From contig JAQBPR010000127.1 in the NCBI GenBank assembly GCA_028287395.1, positions 1-64,000 of the forward strand: DNA of 64,000 nucleotides. Direction: 5' to 3'. This stretch comes from Bacilli bacterium. Lineage in GTDB: Bacteria; Bacillota; Bacilli; Paenibacillales; NBRC-103111. The position numbers were made by a program, and so were the translations under genes. Each line of letters begins with the position of its first letter. Position 1 is the first letter of the stretch. The notes beneath the pieces were generated by a model. That model worked only from the letters and a program-made list of their open reading frames with translations, made no database searches and was not told where the DNA came from. Below, piece after piece: positions 19,918 through 27,567 of this stretch.

Positions 19918-20820
19918 ATGAAAGCTTGTTCATTTTTACCTGCATCGACTCATATTATTAACGAATTGGGGCTTCAAAGTCACATGTACGGTGTTACCTT
20001 TGAGTGCCCGTCGGATAAGCCTAAAGTGGTAAGATCCTTCTTGGAGAATACCCACCACAGCAGTTCGGAAATCGATCGAATTGTTTCGGAGTATGATCGC
20101 GAAGGTAAGACATTGTATTATATTGATATGGATTTGCTGCAAAGCATTGAACCGGATGTCATCTTTACGCAGCATGTATGCAATGTGTGCCAGATTGGCA
20201 CCGCTTTTGTAGAAAAGGCGATACATACTTTGGAGAAACAACCCAAATTGGTGCCGCTCGTTCCTCGTCGATTCGGAGATATATTTGAGAATGTCTTGAC
20301 TATTGCCAGTGAACTTGGACACTTGGAAAAAGGAAGGGCGTTGATTGCTCAATGCAATGGCCGGATCGACGCGATTATTGATACATTGAGAGCCAATCGG
20401 GCAGCCCCTCGCAGAGTAATGATCATGGAATGGCTCGATCCAATCTATAATTGCGGTCATTGGATTCCAGAACAAATCACTTTAGCCGGAGGTGCAGATG
20501 CGTTATCCTGTCCAGCAGGCTACTCCGTTCCTATCGAGTGGGAAAAAATCAAATATTATAATCCTGAAGTCATTGTTGTGGCACCATGCGGGTTTCATAT
20601 TGAACGTTCATCAGAAGAAGTCGATAAATTAAAAGGATTGGACGGATGGGAAGATCTCCAAGCTGTAAAGAACGGTGAGGTTTATTTGGCTGATGCAGAC
20701 TTTTTCACAAGACCGAGCACCAGTGTTGTTGACGGTGTTGAGTTATTGGCTGCCTTGTTTCACCCGCATTTGTTCCATGCGCCAGCTTCCGCAAAAGGGA
20801 AATATACTGTAGTAAAGTAA
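19918..20820 (+). CDS. Signal-less BtuF-like corrinoid-binding protein
   Basis: This 300-residue protein has the type III periplasmic-binding-protein fold (CSFLPASTHIINELGL opening, GLDGWEDLQAVKNGEVYLAD near the end) but no signal peptide or lipobox. It should therefore stay in the cytoplasm. The riboswitch upstream ties it to cobalamin. Such cytosolic relatives often sit beside COG2102 proteins, as here, and are predicted to serve corrinoid salvage or intracellular handling. A CNVCQIG stretch and several histidines may contact the ligand, which is only inference. Confidence 0.82.
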   Translation: MKACSFLPASTHIINELGLQSHMYGVTFECPSDKPKVVRSFLENTHHSSSEIDRIVSEYDREGKTLYYIDMDLLQSIEPDVIFTQHVCNVCQIGTAFVEKAIHTLEKQPKLVPLVPRRFGDIFENVLTIASELGHLEKGRALIAQCNGRIDAIIDTLRANRAAPRRVMIMEWLDPIYNCGHWIPEQITLAGGADALSCPAGYSVPIEWEKIKYYNPEVIVVAPCGFHIERSSEEVDKLKGLDGWEDLQAVKNGEVYLADADFFTRPSTSVVDGVELLAALFHPHLFHAPASAKGKYTVVK

Positions 20821-20839
20821 TGGAATGGAGTTGAATCTG

Positions 20840-21556
20840 GTGAAGAAACCAATTATTATCGCTTCATCTGGCGGTAAGGACGCTACGCTAGCTCTACATC
20901 GCATAAGAAATATGAAGTCTTTTTCCGATATATTCACACCTGTCGGGATGATGACGACATTAAATGCGAATACCATGAGGTCCACAGCCCATAATATTCG
21001 CTTAGATATCTTGGAAGAACAGGCAGAATCACTGGGATTGACATTTTACCCTCTATTTTTACATGAAACGGCTAACCATGGTTTTCACGATTACGCCAAA
21101 ATAGTGGGGGGCTTTTATGAAGAGATGAAAATGAAAGGCATCTATCATGCGATGTATGGGGATATTCATTTGGAAGACGTGAAGGCATATCGTGATCAAT
21201 TAAACGAAAAACATGGAATCACGGGCGTTTACCCACTGTGGAATTGTCATCCTGCCGGATTGATCATAGAATTTCTTAATCTAGGGTACAAATCCATTGT
21301 TGTGGCCGTCAACGGAGAAAAACTCGGCTCAGAATTCTTGGGAAAAACATTAGATACCGAGTTCATTCAATCGCTCCCATTACATGTCGATCCATGTGCT
21401 GAAAACGGGGAATTTCATACACTTTGTTTTGAGGGGCCTGAGTTTGCATTCCCAATCGCTGTTGAAACTGGAATCCAAACGAATGAAGGTTCACATTATT
21501 TTCAGGATATGTTTTTAGAAAAAAATAAACTATACAAAAATATAGTTATAAGTTAA
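20840..21556 (+). CDS. PP-loop ATP-pyrophosphatase, COG2102/DUF71 (B12-associated)
   Basis: The start of this roughly 238-residue protein carries the PP-loop SSGGKDATLALHRI, which binds ATP for adenylation. Eukaryotic and archaeal relatives make diphthamide amide (Dph6), a modification bacteria lack. A bacterial subgroup near btuF genes has been predicted to act in B12 salvage. Being behind a cobalamin riboswitch in one unit with a BtuF homologue fits that. I favour GTG 20840 with GGAG at 20827–20830. ATG 20825 is in frame but has no clear ribosome site. Confidence 0.82.
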   Translation: MKKPIIIASSGGKDATLALHRIRNMKSFSDIFTPVGMMTTLNANTMRSTAHNIRLDILEEQAESLGLTFYPLFLHETANHGFHDYAKIVGGFYEEMKMKGIYHAMYGDIHLEDVKAYRDQLNEKHGITGVYPLWNCHPAGLIIEFLNLGYKSIVVAVNGEKLGSEFLGKTLDTEFIQSLPLHVDPCAENGEFHTLCFEGPEFAFPIAVETGIQTNEGSHYFQDMFLEKNKLYKNIVIS

Positions 21557-21790
21557 AAAGGTAACTTCACCCTGATCTTACCCCTTTTCGTGAATGGAGC
21601 ATTATTACGTTTGCAATCCGCTGCAGCGATGAGCTTAGGAAAGTTATAGATCATGAATCTTCTGTTATAAAGTTTGGTCAAAACATCTTTTTCGGAAAGA
21701 AACTTCACTTTATCATACTGTTTCCCCAGCAGCCAACTTATGAATACTATAGGGGAATACCACCCCTCTGATTCTTCGCACTATAATTTT
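21553..21790 (-). pseudogene. Fragment of a GGDEF (diguanylate cyclase) protein
   Basis: On the minus strand the frame reads a membrane-like stretch (PIVFISWLLGKQYDKV) and then LSEKDVLTKLYNRRF, the well-known start of GGDEF domains. It decays after about 30 more residues, before any GGDEF catalytic loop. There is no start codon and its stop overlaps the end of the COG2102 gene. It is a leftover of a membrane-bound cyclic-di-GMP enzyme. Confidence 0.6.
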
Positions 21791-21845
21791 ACATTGGCCG
21801 CAGGTGATTCTTGAAGTCGGGTGGCTTTCGATTGCCCATAACATG

Positions 21846-22490
21846 CTAAACTAGGTTCCCCCATTTATCATTATAGATCAGATTTCTGAGAGATTTCCGA
21901 GTTTCCCAATTTGCTGATTCCAATATAGGGATAGCAGGATAGTTGTCGGTGTAGCCAATCGACATTAAGGCGATAGGGTCAATATGCGGAGGGATATCTA
22001 GAATATCTCTAATATCATTTTTTTTATAAAAGCTTACCCATCCCATAGCCAACCCTTCCGCACAGGCGGCAAGCCACATGTTTTGAATAGCGCAAGCTGT
22101 AGATAGAATATCTGTCTCAGGCATGGAATTTCGTCCAAGGACATGAGATCCGCCACGTGTTGGGTCGGAGGTAATGCAGATGGTTAAAGGGGCCTGTTTA
22201 AGTCCTTCAACCTTCAGACTTAAAAATTGGGTTTCCCTTTCCCCCTCATAATGGATGGCTAACGCTCTTCTTTCTTTATCAGCAGCCCAAGCCAGACGAC
22301 TTTTAATTTCATTCGAAGTAACCAGGATAAAGTTCCAAGGCTGCATGAACCCTACAGAGGGGGCATGATGTGCGGCATCAAGCAATTTGATGACCGTTTC
22401 TGATGGTACTGGATGAGATAAAAATGTGCGGATATCTCTTCTTGTATAAATCACTTTATATAGAGCTGCTTTCTCTTCTTCAGTAAACAT
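21846..22490 (-). CDS. bluB: 5,6-dimethylbenzimidazole synthase
   Basis: This 214-residue flavoprotein of the nitroreductase fold cleaves reduced FMN with oxygen to make the lower ligand of vitamin B12. The RRDIRTF opening, HHAPSVGFMQPWNF and the MGWVSFY segment are BluB hallmarks that separate it from ordinary nitroreductases. I start at the ATG at 22490 behind GAGGTGAATGGA. The longer frame to 22574 has no ribosome site. Together with the riboswitch genes it forms a B12 acquisition and remodelling cluster, although no cobalamin synthesis genes are in view. Confidence 0.87.
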   Translation of the reverse strand: MFTEEEKAALYKVIYTRRDIRTFLSHPVPSETVIKLLDAAHHAPSVGFMQPWNFILVTSNEIKSRLAWAADKERRALAIHYEGERETQFLSLKVEGLKQAPLTICITSDPTRGGSHVLGRNSMPETDILSTACAIQNMWLAACAEGLAMGWVSFYKKNDIRDILDIPPHIDPIALMSIGYTDNYPAIPILESANWETRKSLRNLIYNDKWGNLV

Positions 22491-22604
22491 TCCATTCACC
22501 TCATTAGTAAGTATTCGTTTATTGTTGACGTAATTCCTTCTGTTGAACATGAATTTAGCCCAGTACAGGCTCATAAACTAGAATTAGAAAAATTCAATAA
22601 AGAA

Positions 22605-22646
22605 GTAAAAAGCTGCATCCAGAAATCGTGGATTGCAGCTTTTTAC
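22605..22646. terminator. Strong hairpin between bluB and dacF
   Basis: GTAAAAAGCTGCA (22605–22617) pairs with TGCAGCTTTTTAC (22634–22646), a 13-bp stem with A- and T-runs inside. It lies between divergent genes, so it is either a stray bidirectional terminator or part of a leader. Confidence 0.55.
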
Positions 22647-22744
22647 GTTTTAACTTGCCTTTTTGGAATATTTTTCTGAAATATAGTCAACACTTATAAA
22701 AAAACACAGTCTATGTATAGGATACAAAACTCTAAGGGGGATTC

Positions 22745-23938
22745 ATGATGATGTTGAAGTCGCTTTTGAAGAAAAGCTTTGTGAGCTTGCTTTGTGTTCA
22801 AGTATTTTTTTTATTTGTATTTTCGGTCGTTTCAGCAGAAGAAAAAAAGAATCCCAAGCTAGATTTAACTCCGGCAGCAAAATCAGCCGTTTTGATGGAA
22901 GTGGATACGGGCACAGTCATTTTAGAGAAAAATGGCGATGAGAAGCTTCCGCCAGCAAGTATTACGAAGATCATGACCATGCTGCTGGTCATGGAAGCGA
23001 TCGATCAAGGTAAAATTAAATGGGACGAAAAAGTACGGACCAGTGAATATGCCGCTTCTATGGGCGGCTCGCAAATTTTCCTCGAGTCTGGAGAGGAAAT
23101 GACTGTGAAAGAGATGCTGAAAGGCATTGCGATGGCTTCGGGCAATGATGCATCTGTAGCTATGGCGGAGAAAATTGCTGGCTCCGAGGAAGCTTTTGTG
23201 CAAATGATGAACGATCGCGCTAAGCAATTGGGGATGAATAACACGCATTTTGTTAACTGCAACGGACTTCCTGCAAAGGATCACTATACTACCGCGCATG
23301 ATATTGCCTTGATGTCGCAGGAATTGTTAAAGCACCCGGAAATTACGCAGTTTACGGGGGTTTATCAAGATTACTTACGTAAGGATTCAACCAAGCCCTT
23401 TTGGTTGGTTAATACGAATAAGCTGGTCCGTTTTTATACTGGGGCTGATGGGCTGAAAACAGGATACACAGCTGAAGCTAAGTTTTGTTTATCCGCAACG
23501 GCTAAACGTGGTGATCTAAGAGTTATTGCTGTCGTGCTGGGTGAGCCTGATACGAAAACACGAAATGCTGAAGTGTCCAAACTGTTCGATTACGCTTTTT
23601 CCCAATATATGAGCTATCCGCTTTTAAAGACGGGCGATACACTGGGCAGCTTCAAAGTAAGTAAAGGTGAAATAGCAACTGTGCCGCTTATCGCAAAGCA
23701 TCCTTACAGCATTTTATTGAAAAAAGGTGAAGCAAGCAATGGCATTCGTCATGAGCTGCAATTCAATTCGAATTTAAAAGCACCGGTTCAAGCAGGCCAG
23801 CAAATAGGTAAAATTGTCGTCTATAAAGGTGACCAATTGTTAAAGGAATTTCCACTGGAATCGCCGGTACAAGTGAATAAAGCGAGCTGGTGGGTATTAT
23901 TTAAACGGACGACCTCACATTTGTTTTTTGTCAAATAA
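22745..23938 (+). CDS. dacF: D-alanyl-D-alanine carboxypeptidase DacF
   Basis: This 397-residue penicillin-binding protein trims pentapeptide side chains. A signal peptide runs to about residue 31 (…VVSA). The catalytic motifs are S72-x-x-K75 (SITK), SGN at 132–134 and KTG at 238–240. The C-terminal PBP5-like beta domain ends in a hydrophobic-aromatic tail for membrane contact. The gene just before spoIIAA is dacF in Bacillus, where it helps set spore cortex cross-linking. The first of three consecutive ATG codons is used here, behind AAGGGGG. Confidence 0.93.
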   Translation: MMMLKSLLKKSFVSLLCVQVFFLFVFSVVSAEEKKNPKLDLTPAAKSAVLMEVDTGTVILEKNGDEKLPPASITKIMTMLLVMEAIDQGKIKWDEKVRTSEYAASMGGSQIFLESGEEMTVKEMLKGIAMASGNDASVAMAEKIAGSEEAFVQMMNDRAKQLGMNNTHFVNCNGLPAKDHYTTAHDIALMSQELLKHPEITQFTGVYQDYLRKDSTKPFWLVNTNKLVRFYTGADGLKTGYTAEAKFCLSATAKRGDLRVIAVVLGEPDTKTRNAEVSKLFDYAFSQYMSYPLLKTGDTLGSFKVSKGEIATVPLIAKHPYSILLKKGEASNGIRHELQFNSNLKAPVQAGQQIGKIVVYKGDQLLKEFPLESPVQVNKASWWVLFKRTTSHLFFVK

Positions 23939-23974
23939 CAGCGAATATCCGCAGTGAAAAAGTGTGAATTTTCA

Positions 23975-24001
23975 AGGATTTCTTCTATTTTTAGCGAATT
24001 T
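23975..24001 (+). promoter_or_regulatory. Sigma-H promoter of the spoIIA operon
   Basis: AGGATTT (23975–23981) and AGCGAATTT (23993–24001) are 11 bases apart and match the sigma-H elements (AGGAwww and RnnGAATww). The spoIIA operon of B. subtilis is switched on by sigma-H. The site lies 118 bases before spoIIAA. Confidence 0.75.
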
Positions 24002-24118
24002 CTTCTAGTTTTGTCAGCCATGCAGGAATCGCGCTTTGACTTGTAGAAATCAATGTTCATGAAGGCTGACAATTATAACCAATGGGTTGTAAGTGCAGTT
24101 GGGGAGGAGTGAACAGAC

Positions 24119-24472
24119 ATGAGTCTTCAAATTGATTTGGAGCATCGACGTAAAACGTTGATCGTTCGTTTAAAAGGGGAGCTCGACCATCATACTTCGG
24201 AGTCGGTGAAGCATAGGATGGAAGAAGCGATCGAACAAGGGCAGCTTACGCACATTATTCTGAGTCTCAAGGATTTAAATTTCATGGATAGCTCAGGGAT
24301 AGGCGTCATACTCGGAAGATACAAACAGATCACCGCCAAGGGTGGGAAAATGGTCGTTTGCGATGTTAATTCCGCCGTTTATCGTCTATTTGAAATGTCA
24401 GGACTGTTCAAAATTTTGTCTATTCATGATACCGAGCGTCAAGCGATCTCGAGTCTGGAGGTCGTCTCATGA
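24119..24472 (+). CDS. spoIIAA: Anti-sigma F factor antagonist
   Basis: This 117-residue STAS-domain protein, when unphosphorylated, pulls SpoIIAB off sigma-F in the forespore. The phosphorylation site is serine 58 in [15 protein letters not shown]. The ATG follows GGGGAGGAG. Its stop overlaps the spoIIAB start by 4 bases, coupling their translation, as in other spore formers. Confidence 0.96.
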   Translation: MSLQIDLEHRRKTLIVRLKGELDHHTSESVKHRMEEAIEQGQLTHIILSLKDLNFMDSSGIGVILGRYKQITAKGGKMVVCDVNSAVYRLFEMSGLFKILSIHDTERQAISSLEVVS

Positions 24473-24921
24473 GAACGAATGAACCTAATTTTATGAAGCT
24501 GGAGTTTGCGAGCCGTTCTGAAAATGAGGCCTTCGCCCGCGTGGCTGTTGCCTCGTTTATCGCGCAATTGGATCCAACTATGAACGAATTGACCGATATT
24601 AAAACGGTCGTTTCGGAAGCGGTAACCAATGCGATTATTCATGGATATGATAATGCTGCAAATGAGATCATTACAATAATAGCCGAGATTGCCGGTGAGC
24701 AAATAACGATAACTGTACAGGATACAGGCGCGGGCATTGTTGACTTAGAGCAAGCCAGGCAGCCACTGTTCACCTCTAAACCTGAAATGGAACGCTCTGG
24801 TATGGGCTTTACGATTATGGAAAACTTTATGGATGAAGTAGAAATTGTCACGGGCGTAGGTAAAGGGACGATCGTTAAAATGACGAAACGTATTGAATCA
24901 AAAAAAGCGTTGTATAACTAG
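24469..24921 (+). CDS. spoIIAB: Anti-sigma F factor / serine kinase
   Basis: This 150-residue GHKL-type kinase binds and holds sigma-F and phosphorylates SpoIIAA. The N box ([13 protein letters not shown]), the DTGAG ATP-lid motif and the GMGF glycine box are present. The ATGA overlap with spoIIAA ensures balanced synthesis. It ends 11 bases before sigF. Confidence 0.96.
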   Translation: MRTNEPNFMKLEFASRSENEAFARVAVASFIAQLDPTMNELTDIKTVVSEAVTNAIIHGYDNAANEIITIIAEIAGEQITITVQDTGAGIVDLEQARQPLFTSKPEMERSGMGFTIMENFMDEVEIVTGVGKGTIVKMTKRIESKKALYN

Positions 24922-24932
24922 GGGTTTGATCT

Positions 24933-25688
24933 ATGGATGTCCATTTGAAGCACGCCGCTCATAACTATCTCGACGATTCCGAAGTGAAACGGTTGATCGC
25001 CCTCAGCCAGTCCGGCGATAATATTGCTCGTGACACACTGGTGAATTGTAATATTCGTCTCGTATGGTCGGTTGTACAGCGCTTTTTAAACCGCGGATAT
25101 GAGGCGGAAGACTTGTTTCAGATTGGTTGTATTGGTTTGTTGAAGTCAGTGGACAAATTTGATTTGTCCTATGATGTGAAATTTTCCACCTACGCCGTGC
25201 CCATGATCATTGGTGAAATTCAACGTTTTTTGCGCGATGACGGTACACTGAAAGTGAGTCGATCTCTCAAAGAGCTTGCCAATAAGGTGAGGAAAATGAA
25301 AGATGAGCTATCCAAAAACATCGGACGCATTCCAACCATTAAAGAAGTAGCGGATGAATTGCATATTACGCCAGAAGAAGTCGTTTTCGCTCAAGATGCA
25401 AGCAAACCGCCTTCGTCCATTCATGAAACCGTATTTGAAAATGACGGTGATCCGATTACATTAATGGATCAAATTGCCGATGAGTCACAGGAAAAATGGT
25501 TCGAAAAGCTTGCGCTGAATGAAGCCATTGGCACCTTGACGGAACGTGAACGCTTGATCGTATATTTGCGATATTACCGCGATCAGACGCAATCAGAAGT
25601 AGCCATTCGCTTGGGAATTTCCCAGGTACAAGTATCCCGCCTCGAGAAAAAAATATTGCAAATGATTAAAGACCAGATCGCTCAGTAG
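24933..25688 (+). CDS. sigF: RNA polymerase sigma-F factor
   Basis: This 251-residue sigma-70 family factor directs early forespore transcription. Region 2 carries the core-binding stretch GCIGLLKSVDKFD and the FSTYAVPMIIGEIQRFLRDDG -10 recognition helix. Region 4 ends in a helix-turn-helix (SEVAIRLGISQVQVSRLEKKIL). It is the third gene of the spoIIA operon. The terminator overlaps its last codons. Confidence 0.96.
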   Translation: MDVHLKHAAHNYLDDSEVKRLIALSQSGDNIARDTLVNCNIRLVWSVVQRFLNRGYEAEDLFQIGCIGLLKSVDKFDLSYDVKFSTYAVPMIIGEIQRFLRDDGTLKVSRSLKELANKVRKMKDELSKNIGRIPTIKEVADELHITPEEVVFAQDASKPPSSIHETVFENDGDPITLMDQIADESQEKWFEKLALNEAIGTLTERERLIVYLRYYRDQTQSEVAIRLGISQVQVSRLEKKILQMIKDQIAQ

Positions 25689-25701
25689 CGTTCTGGTTTT
25701 T
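25672..25701 (+). terminator. Terminator of the spoIIA operon
   Basis: ACCAGA-T-CGCT pairs with AGCG-T-TCTGGT around a CAGT loop, followed by five T. The stem includes the sigF stop codon. Confidence 0.85.
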
Positions 25702-25855
25702 CATTTATATCAAATAGTTAAAACTTTTAGTTAATGACATGTACTGCTTTAATGATTACTGGTATGATAAATTTATACATAAAAATTAATACAATCTTTT
25801 AGTAAAAGATATGGTACTTTTTAATTAACTAATCGTTAAACTGGAGAGTGAACCG

Positions 25856-26410
25856 ATGAATTACTGGCTGGGAAGTAAGGTTAAGCTTCGTCCTTTAGAA
25901 GCAAATGATCTTACATTGTTTGAGATGCTGGACGATGAATTTGACAAAAATATCGAAGCGATCCGCTTTCCGCGAATGAAGGATAACTTAAAATCTTGGA
26001 TTGAAAAGGAAATGCAATCGCGATTCGGCGATGCTTTTCGGTGGATTGCGGAGGATCAGGACGGCAATGCGGTCGGGACGATCGAAACTTTTGCCTGCGA
26101 TCGCAGAAATGGCACCTTTAAGTACGGTATTGCGATTGCCAGGCCTTATTGGGGACAGGGGTATGCTAAGGAAATGATTCGCATGGTGATCCAGTATTAT
26201 TTTTTTGAACTAGGCTATCAGAAGGTGACGCCGCATGTATTTTCTTTTAATGAACGATCTATTCAATTGCATCAAAACTTGGGCTTCACATTAGAAGGCA
26301 GATTAAGAAAGATGATTTACACGGATGGAAAGCATTACGATGAGATCCACTTTGGCTTAACGAAAGATGAATTCAATCAATTGGAAACAAAAGACCAATC
26401 GTCGAAATGA
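25856..26410 (+). CDS. GNAT family N-acetyltransferase (RimJ/RimL-like)
   Basis: This 184-residue acetyl-CoA-dependent acetyltransferase begins SKVKLRPLEANDL and carries the acetyl-CoA loop in RPYWGQGYAKEMI, then HQNLGFTLEGRLRK, which is typical of protein or peptide N-acetyltransferases. The substrate is unknown. It stands alone between the sigF and the spoVA terminators, in a place that has no equivalent in the B. subtilis spoIIA–spoVA junction. Confidence 0.82.
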   Translation: MNYWLGSKVKLRPLEANDLTLFEMLDDEFDKNIEAIRFPRMKDNLKSWIEKEMQSRFGDAFRWIAEDQDGNAVGTIETFACDRRNGTFKYGIAIARPYWGQGYAKEMIRMVIQYYFFELGYQKVTPHVFSFNERSIQLHQNLGFTLEGRLRKMIYTDGKHYDEIHFGLTKDEFNQLETKDQSSK

Positions 26411-26422
26411 CTATCGGTCTTT
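26390..26422 (+). terminator. Terminator after the GNAT gene
   Basis: AAAGACC pairs with GGTCTTT across a 19-base loop that has further pairing (AATCG with TATCG is partial), followed by T-rich sequence. The stem overlaps the gene's end. Confidence 0.65.
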
Positions 26423-26473
26423 TATTTTTTGCATACTATCCCTTATAACGGTATTTTTGGGAGAGGGATATCA

Positions 26474-27124
26474 ATGAGTGAACGTTATATTCCAACGATT
26501 TATATACGTTTTCGTAAGCATATCCGCATTGGAAAAGGGGAGCCCATTGTTTTAGGGCGAATTGCCGATCTGCTTTCTGAGCCAGAGATAGAAGCGAAGC
26601 TGAATCGGCATATTATATACTATCCGAGCCCGCAAGATGGCAATCGTGTGCTGATCGATATGCTTAAGGTGATCCGAAGTATTCATAAAATATACCCTGT
26701 TGTTCAAATTGAACATTTTGGCGATCCCCATGTACTGGTTGAAATAGCAACTGGAAAAGCTCGTCCCCATTTTCTTATTTTGGCTTTGGTATGGCTGCTT
26801 CTATTTATCGGCTCCGGTTTGACTATACTCAATTTCCATGCGGATGTGAGTATGCTGCAGGTGCATCGCAGAATATATGAGCTGCTGACCGGAAGAAGCA
26901 TCGCCCATCCATATTTATTGCAAATTCCTTATTCCATTGGGATTGGAGCCGGTATGGTACTCTTTTTCAACCATTTGTTCAAAAAGAAATTTAACGAAGA
27001 ACCAAGTCCTTTGGAAGTAGAGATGTTCCTGTATCAAGAGAGCTCCAATCGCTATGTAATTACAGAGGAATATGGGAAAATACGGAAGCGGAAGGACTTA
27101 GCGGATCATGACAACGGGACTTAA
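26474..27124 (+). CDS. spoVAA: Stage V sporulation protein AA
   Basis: This 216-residue protein has a soluble N-terminal part (RYIPTIYIRFRKH, YYPSPQDGNRVLID) and two membrane segments near residues 100–120 and 155–175. SpoVA proteins form the channel that moves dipicolinic acid into the forespore and out at germination. The ATG at 26474 follows GGGAGAGGG; an earlier ATG at 26429 lies inside the likely promoter. A CATACTA box at 26432 resembles a sigma-G -10 element, but no clear -35 is seen. It overlaps spoVAB by 17 bases. Confidence 0.88.
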   Translation: MSERYIPTIYIRFRKHIRIGKGEPIVLGRIADLLSEPEIEAKLNRHIIYYPSPQDGNRVLIDMLKVIRSIHKIYPVVQIEHFGDPHVLVEIATGKARPHFLILALVWLLLFIGSGLTILNFHADVSMLQVHRRIYELLTGRSIAHPYLLQIPYSIGIGAGMVLFFNHLFKKKFNEEPSPLEVEMFLYQESSNRYVITEEYGKIRKRKDLADHDNGT

Positions 27125-27545
27125 TATATCTACGGTCGTGATTGACTTAGCACAGATCATTATTGGTTTAGCGGGTGGAATGGCAGTTGGCGGGGGATTC
27201 GTCGCCTTCCTCGTCGTTTTGGATATTATCCCTCGACTTGCGCAAATATCCAAATCATATGACGTCATCCATTGGTATGAGGGTGCAGTCGTTTTTGGGG
27301 TATTGGCTTGGAGTACGTTTGATTTTTTCAATTGGCCGCTGGCACTTTCCCCCAATTGTACGCTTTTTTTCGGTTTATTCGCAGGGTGCTTTGTGGGTAT
27401 GCTGGCTGCCGCCTTAACAGAGGTAATCAATGTACTGCCGATTATGGCGAAACGGTTGGGTATGGATGGCTATATAATCTGGCTGTTGATGGCCATGATT
27501 CTTGGCAAAGTAATGGGCTCATTATTTGAGTGGCTTATTTATTAA
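27108..27545 (+). CDS. spoVAB: Stage V sporulation protein AB
   Basis: This 145-residue membrane protein has four hydrophobic segments and is rich in glycine (GLAGGMAVGGGFVAFLVVLDIIPRL). The size and its position after spoVAA identify it. It overlaps the end of spoVAA and is followed 22 bases later by spoVAF. The expected spoVAC, AD and AE genes do not come next. Confidence 0.88.
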   Translation: MTTGLNISTVVIDLAQIIIGLAGGMAVGGGFVAFLVVLDIIPRLAQISKSYDVIHWYEGAVVFGVLAWSTFDFFNWPLALSPNCTLFFGLFAGCFVGMLAAALTEVINVLPIMAKRLGMDGYIIWLLMAMILGKVMGSLFEWLIY

Positions 27546-27567
27546 ATGAAAGGAGAAATGAATCGAA

